NCBI GenBank assembly: GCA_023055355.1
Contig: JALJCS010000038.1
Coordinates: 3,472,001-3,536,000 of the forward strand
DNA: 64,000 nt
Reading direction: 5' to 3'
DNA from: Agelaius tricolor
Taxonomy: Eukaryota > Chordata > Aves > Passeriformes > Icteridae
Position 1 is the stretch's first letter; each line of letters opens with the position of its first letter. A model generated the notes under the pieces. That model searched no databases. It was not told where the DNA came from and worked only from the letters and a program-made list of their open reading frames with translations. This document shows positions 60,138 through 64,000 of the stretch, piece after piece. Made by a program: the position numbers and the translations under genes.

Positions 60138-63100
60138 ATGCTGGAAGAGGATAACGATGAGATCTGTTGGAATAAGCTGGAGAACTTCCGTGTGAAGCTG
60201 ATCTCGGTGATCGAGCCCTCCCGGATCACCCCGTACCTGCGGCAGTGCCAAGTGCTCAGCCCTGACGATGAGGAGCAGGTGCTCAATGACCCCAGCCTGG
60301 TCATGCGCAAGAGGAAGGCAGGTGGGAGCACTTCAAATCCTTCTGGGGAGTTTCCAGGACATTGGTTTGGCATTGTCTGGGGAGTCAGACACTGGAGGGG
60401 CTGCCCAGGGAGGTGCTGGTGTCACCCACCCTGGAGGTGTTTAAACAAAGCCTGGATGTGGCACTTGGTGCTATGGCCTGGTTGCCAAGGTGGTTCAGTC
60501 ATAGGATGGATTTAATGATCCCAGAGGTCTTTTCCAACCTAATTTATTCTGTGAGTGGATCCCAGGGACTTTTGTATGTGGAGGAAGTGAAGCTATTTTT
60601 TCTTACGTTAAGAACAGGTGAAGAGAGAAATAACTGAATAGAATATCCTGTTGCCATGATTTCAGGTGTTCTCCTGGACATCCTTCAGCGAACGGGGCAC
60701 AAGGGCTTTGAGGCATTTATGGAGAGTCTTGAGCTTTATTATCCCCAGCTGTATAAGAAAATAACTGGCAAAGAGCCCAGCAGGGTTTTCTCCATGATTA
60801 TAGGTAATATTTGTGTTCTCAACAACAGCTTTTCCTTTGGTGCTGCTGAGCAGAGCCAGGAGCATTCACTGCCTTGCTCCACGTGTGCTTGGGAAGGGTT
60901 CTGGGAAGAACAGCCCTGGTGTCACGGGCTGGACTGGGGAGGGGGAAGGGGAAGCAGAAGGATGAATTCTTCCTTCTGTCTGTTGTGTGGTGCAGGAAGG
61001 CACAGAGCAGAGAGGCACAGCGGGGAATAATTTGGTCACACACTGCCAGGGCTGGCTGCAGTGACATGGAGGGGAAGCTGAGCTCTGTGTGTGCCTTGGC
61101 AGCAGCCAGGAGAGCAGAGAGTGACCCCTGTGCCCCAAACAGACACGGCTGGCGAGTCTGGCCTGAGCCAGGTGCTGATGAACGAGATCATGAAGCTGCA
61201 GAGCGCGGTGCAGGAGGAGCGGCGCAAGGCGCAGGAGCTGGCGGGGTGGCTGCACTCCAAGGAGGACACGCTCAGGGAGATGTGGGTCAGGGACAGCCTG
61301 CTCCGCAAGCACCAGGAGCGCGCCCAGAGGATGAAGGAGGAGAGGGACAGCCTGAGCAAGGAGCTGCGCAAGTGCAAGGATGAGAACTACAGCCTGGCCC
61401 TGAGCTACGCCAAGCAGAGCGAGGAGAAGAGCGCGGCCCTCATGAAGAACAGGGACCTGCTGCTAGAGGTCAGGCACAGCTTCTCCAGCTTCCCTCTCTT
61501 ACCTGGGCTGAGCACCTCGTCTTTGCCAAGGATGCTCCAGCCCAACATGAAGCACTGAGCATCTTTTCTAGCACGTGTCTTTGTGGTCCCCAGCTCAGCC
61601 CTGTAGGCCTGAATTTTACAAGTTGTGCTGTGAATGATGACCAGACTTGCCCTCACTCAAAGCTGCTCTCACAAAGGCAGCACAGGAACATGCACCTGTT
61701 AGCACACAGGCAGGACTCTGGCCTCAGGGCACAAAACTTTGAGGAAAATAGCTGGGGAGAAACTTGCCCTGTATTTGGCTGGGGAACAGAGAACTGGTTT
61801 TGCAGGCCAGAGCTCTCTCCTTGCTCCTGCTGAGCTCTGAACCTTCTCGTAGATTGATCAGCTGAAGCACAGCCTCATGAAGGCTGAGGATGACTGCAAG
61901 CTGGAGAGGAAGCACACCATGAAGCTGAAACACGCCATAGAGCAGCGCCCCAGCCACGAGGTGGTGTGGGAGATCCAGCAGGAGAAGGAGCTGCTCTTGG
62001 CCAAGAACCAGGAGCTGGAAAACACTCTCCAGGTTGGTGGGGTGGTTGAGTATGGACTGAAGGGATTATTTGTAGCAGCCAGGGCAGCGATGCTGCAGTG
62101 AAGATTGTGGGGATCAGCTGTTACCCAAGAGCCCTGAGGGGAGAGAATTGATATGGGCTTAGATGGTGGCCCTGTTTCGCTTCTGCCTTTGTCCTGCAGG
62201 TTGCCAGGGAGCAGAACTTGGAGAAGAGCCTCTCCAAGGAAACTCTGGAGAATGACTGCAGCCAGACTGTGGAAGAACGCCGGGAGCTGGTGAACACCAT
62301 TTACAGCCTGCGCAAGGAGCTGCGCCGAGCCAAGGTGCTCCAGGACAAAGTAGGTGCTGCTGTTCCAGTCCCTGCTGAGGCTCTGGATCAGACAGGCAGG
62401 TGAAGCACCTGCAGTGTCCTGCCTGTGGAGCAGAGCAGCTGCTCAGGAGCAATCCCTGCTGCTCCTGCTGTAGTACCTGTATTTCAGCACTCCGTGTGTG
62501 GCAGCTGACAGCTCAGACACCCATGGAGCTCTGGCCAGAGCAATCTGTGGCACAGAGCAGGAGTGGGGACAGTCTGGCTCAGGCTCTGCCCACAGGCAGG
62601 TGCTTTTGACCTTGTCTCTGCAGTGTGCAGAGGAGAAAGAGGTGCTGGAGCTACAGTGCACATCTCTGAGGAAGGACTCCCAGATGTACAAAAAACGGAT
62701 TGAGGCTGTCCTGCAGCAGATGGAGGAAGTGGCTTCGGAGAGAGACCAGGTGATAAAATATCCCTCACTGCTTTTCACTGCTTTTTGGGCAGACAGTGCC
62801 AGCCTGTGTATGCTGTTGTGTGACTGCCCCCTGTCCCCCTGCACAGGCTCTCCTGACCCGAGAGCAGTTCCACATGCAGTACTGCAAGAACCTGGTGGAG
62901 AGAGACGCCTACCGCAAGCAGATCCGGGAGCTGGGCGAGAGATGTGACGAGATGCAGCTGCAGCTCTTCCAGAAGGAGAGCCAGCTCCTGGCCACTGAGG
63001 CCAAGCTGAAAAGGCTGCAGCTGGAGCTGCCCACTCTGGTATAGCTCTCCTCCCCTGGAAGGATTGGGAAGCTGAGGATGGGGTCACACTGCGGCTGTTG

Positions 63101-63608
63101 CCAGGCCTTGGCGCCTGAGCAGCTCCAGCTCATCGGGCAGTGAACACTTCCCTGAGCCACCAACAAAATTAATTAAAACCATTGCCATGCAAATGCTGAG
63201 TTTGGAAAATGAAAGGTGTGGTGGTCTCTATCACCCCACCCTGGTTTCAGGCATGGAAAAGCTGGACAGATGCAAGCTCAGGCCACCTGTGTTTGTGTTT
63301 GGAGCATTTCCAAAGGTGGTGAGGGATTCCTCATCCACCACAGAGTGACTCTAAATAGAGACTGGGTGTGAGCCATTTGGATGAAATGGGGAGCTAAGTT
63401 TTCTGGAAATAAATTAGAGATATTTTAATTAATATGGCATCTTGTGTACTTTCTAGAGTGGCCAGACAGGAGTGTAGGAGTTCTGTGTTTTGTGGAGCAT
63501 TAAGTCTCCTGTATGTTCCCTCCCTTGCTCATGAGGAATGATCAATCTATACTGGTTTTGTTTCAGACCTCTGACTTGGATGACTCCTCCTCCAGAGATT
63601 CCCAGGAA
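60138..63608 (+). CDS. CARD9: CARD9, CARD/coiled-coil signalling adaptor (3' end outside window)
   Basis: CARD9 links C-type lectin receptors and Syk to BCL10-MALT1 and NF-kappaB in myeloid cells, chiefly in antifungal defence. Exons seen: 60138-60321 (acceptor at 60098, so the exon starts at 60099 with 5' UTR), 60666-60803, 61143-61468, 61853-62032, 62200-62349, 62624-62749, 62847-63038, 63567-63608. They encode 446 residues, and about 90 C-terminal residues by comparison with human (536) lie to the right. The CARD occupies about 1-97 (CWNKLENFRVKLISVIEPSR, ITPYLRQC, DDEEQVLNDP, LDILQRTGHKG, LELYYPQLYKKITGKEP). A long coiled coil follows from about 115 to 430. The start MLEEDNDEICW aligns with human MSDYENDDECW, which supports the chosen ATG. 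Confidence 0.95.
60375..60558 (+). mobile_element. CR1 LINE 3'-end fragment
   Basis: Plus-sense CR1 tail in CARD9 intron 1 of the coding part: GGGGCTGCCCAGGGAGGTGC, GGAGGTGTTTAAACAAAGCC, and the end AGAGGTCTTTTCCAACCTAA TTTATTCTGTG. It lies just after the first coding exon. Confidence 0.9.
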
Positions 63609-64000
63609 GTGAGTAGAGTTCCTTGTTTACCTTTCCCTTTCTTCTGGGATGGTTTCATGTTCCTCACCTGTGCTCAGCTCCCCAAGTATCAGCAGTTTGC
63701 AGTGGCTCAGGTTCATTTCAGTCAAAAAGTCCAGAGGCAGCAAGACAGTGACAGAACCTCCCTGTGTCCTGAAGTTCTAAGTGCAGGACATAGTTATGAC
63801 ATTAGTCAGCAAGATGTGTTGAGTCTAAGCAAATCAGGGAATTTAATTATTTTTAATTGCTTTTAATTGTCTCTCTTGTGTGAGAACAGGCAAAAATAAG
63901 TCTTACCCTGGAGCCACCTGTAGTAAAGAGTTTCACTTAGCTCATAACTTCAGTGAGGGAGTGATTGTCACATTGTCTGGAGGCCAAGAGTATAAATGAG
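63609..64000 (+). other. CARD9: CARD9 intron running off the right edge
   Basis: Sequence after the GTGAGT donor of the last CARD9 exon seen. No further exon is evident before the window ends. Confidence 0.75.

Overview
The window is nuclear DNA from a bird, most likely a passerine. Many short exons carry GT/AG borders. Fragments of CR1 LINE 3' ends are scattered through introns and intergenic DNA. One intron holds a solo LTR of a type I associate with songbird genomes, which is recognition from memory and not a database match. The five complete genes and one partial gene match the vertebrate block known from human 9q34.3: SEC16A, INPP5E, PMPCA, ENTR1, SNAPC4, CARD9, with relative order and orientation conserved.

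Layout: 1-1484 is probably 5' intron or flank of SEC16A. SEC16A (+) has 30 coding exons from 1562 to 23076 (2409 aa) and a poly(A) signal at 24636. INPP5E (+) starts in a CpG island at about 25.1 kb, is coded from 26218 to 33688 (655 aa) and ends at a poly(A) signal at 34886. PMPCA (-) is coded from 41027 down to 36405 (519 aa) and converges on INPP5E. PMPCA and ENTR1 (+, 41152-44067, 266 aa) are divergent, with only 124 bp between start codons. SNAPC4 (+, 44661-56814, 1546 aa) follows from its own CpG-rich promoter. About 3 kb of apparently gene-free DNA precedes CARD9 (+, from 60138), which runs off the right edge after its ninth coding exon.

I built the exon models by hand: splice sites were chosen so that reading frame carries across each junction and the product matches the known family. 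All six models close without internal stops or frame breaks. The genes are functionally unrelated: ER exit sites, ciliary phosphoinositides, mitochondrial import processing, endosomal trafficking, snRNA transcription and innate signalling. They are neighbours by conserved synteny and not as a pathway.

I found no new biological system. The observations most worth checking concern local duplications that copy splice sites (SEC16A 3' splice site, PMPCA 5' splice site), a possible intronic-polyadenylation isoform of CARD9, retroviral LTR sequence next to a SEC16A exon, a shortened ENTR1 N-terminus, and AT-rich microsatellite blocks.
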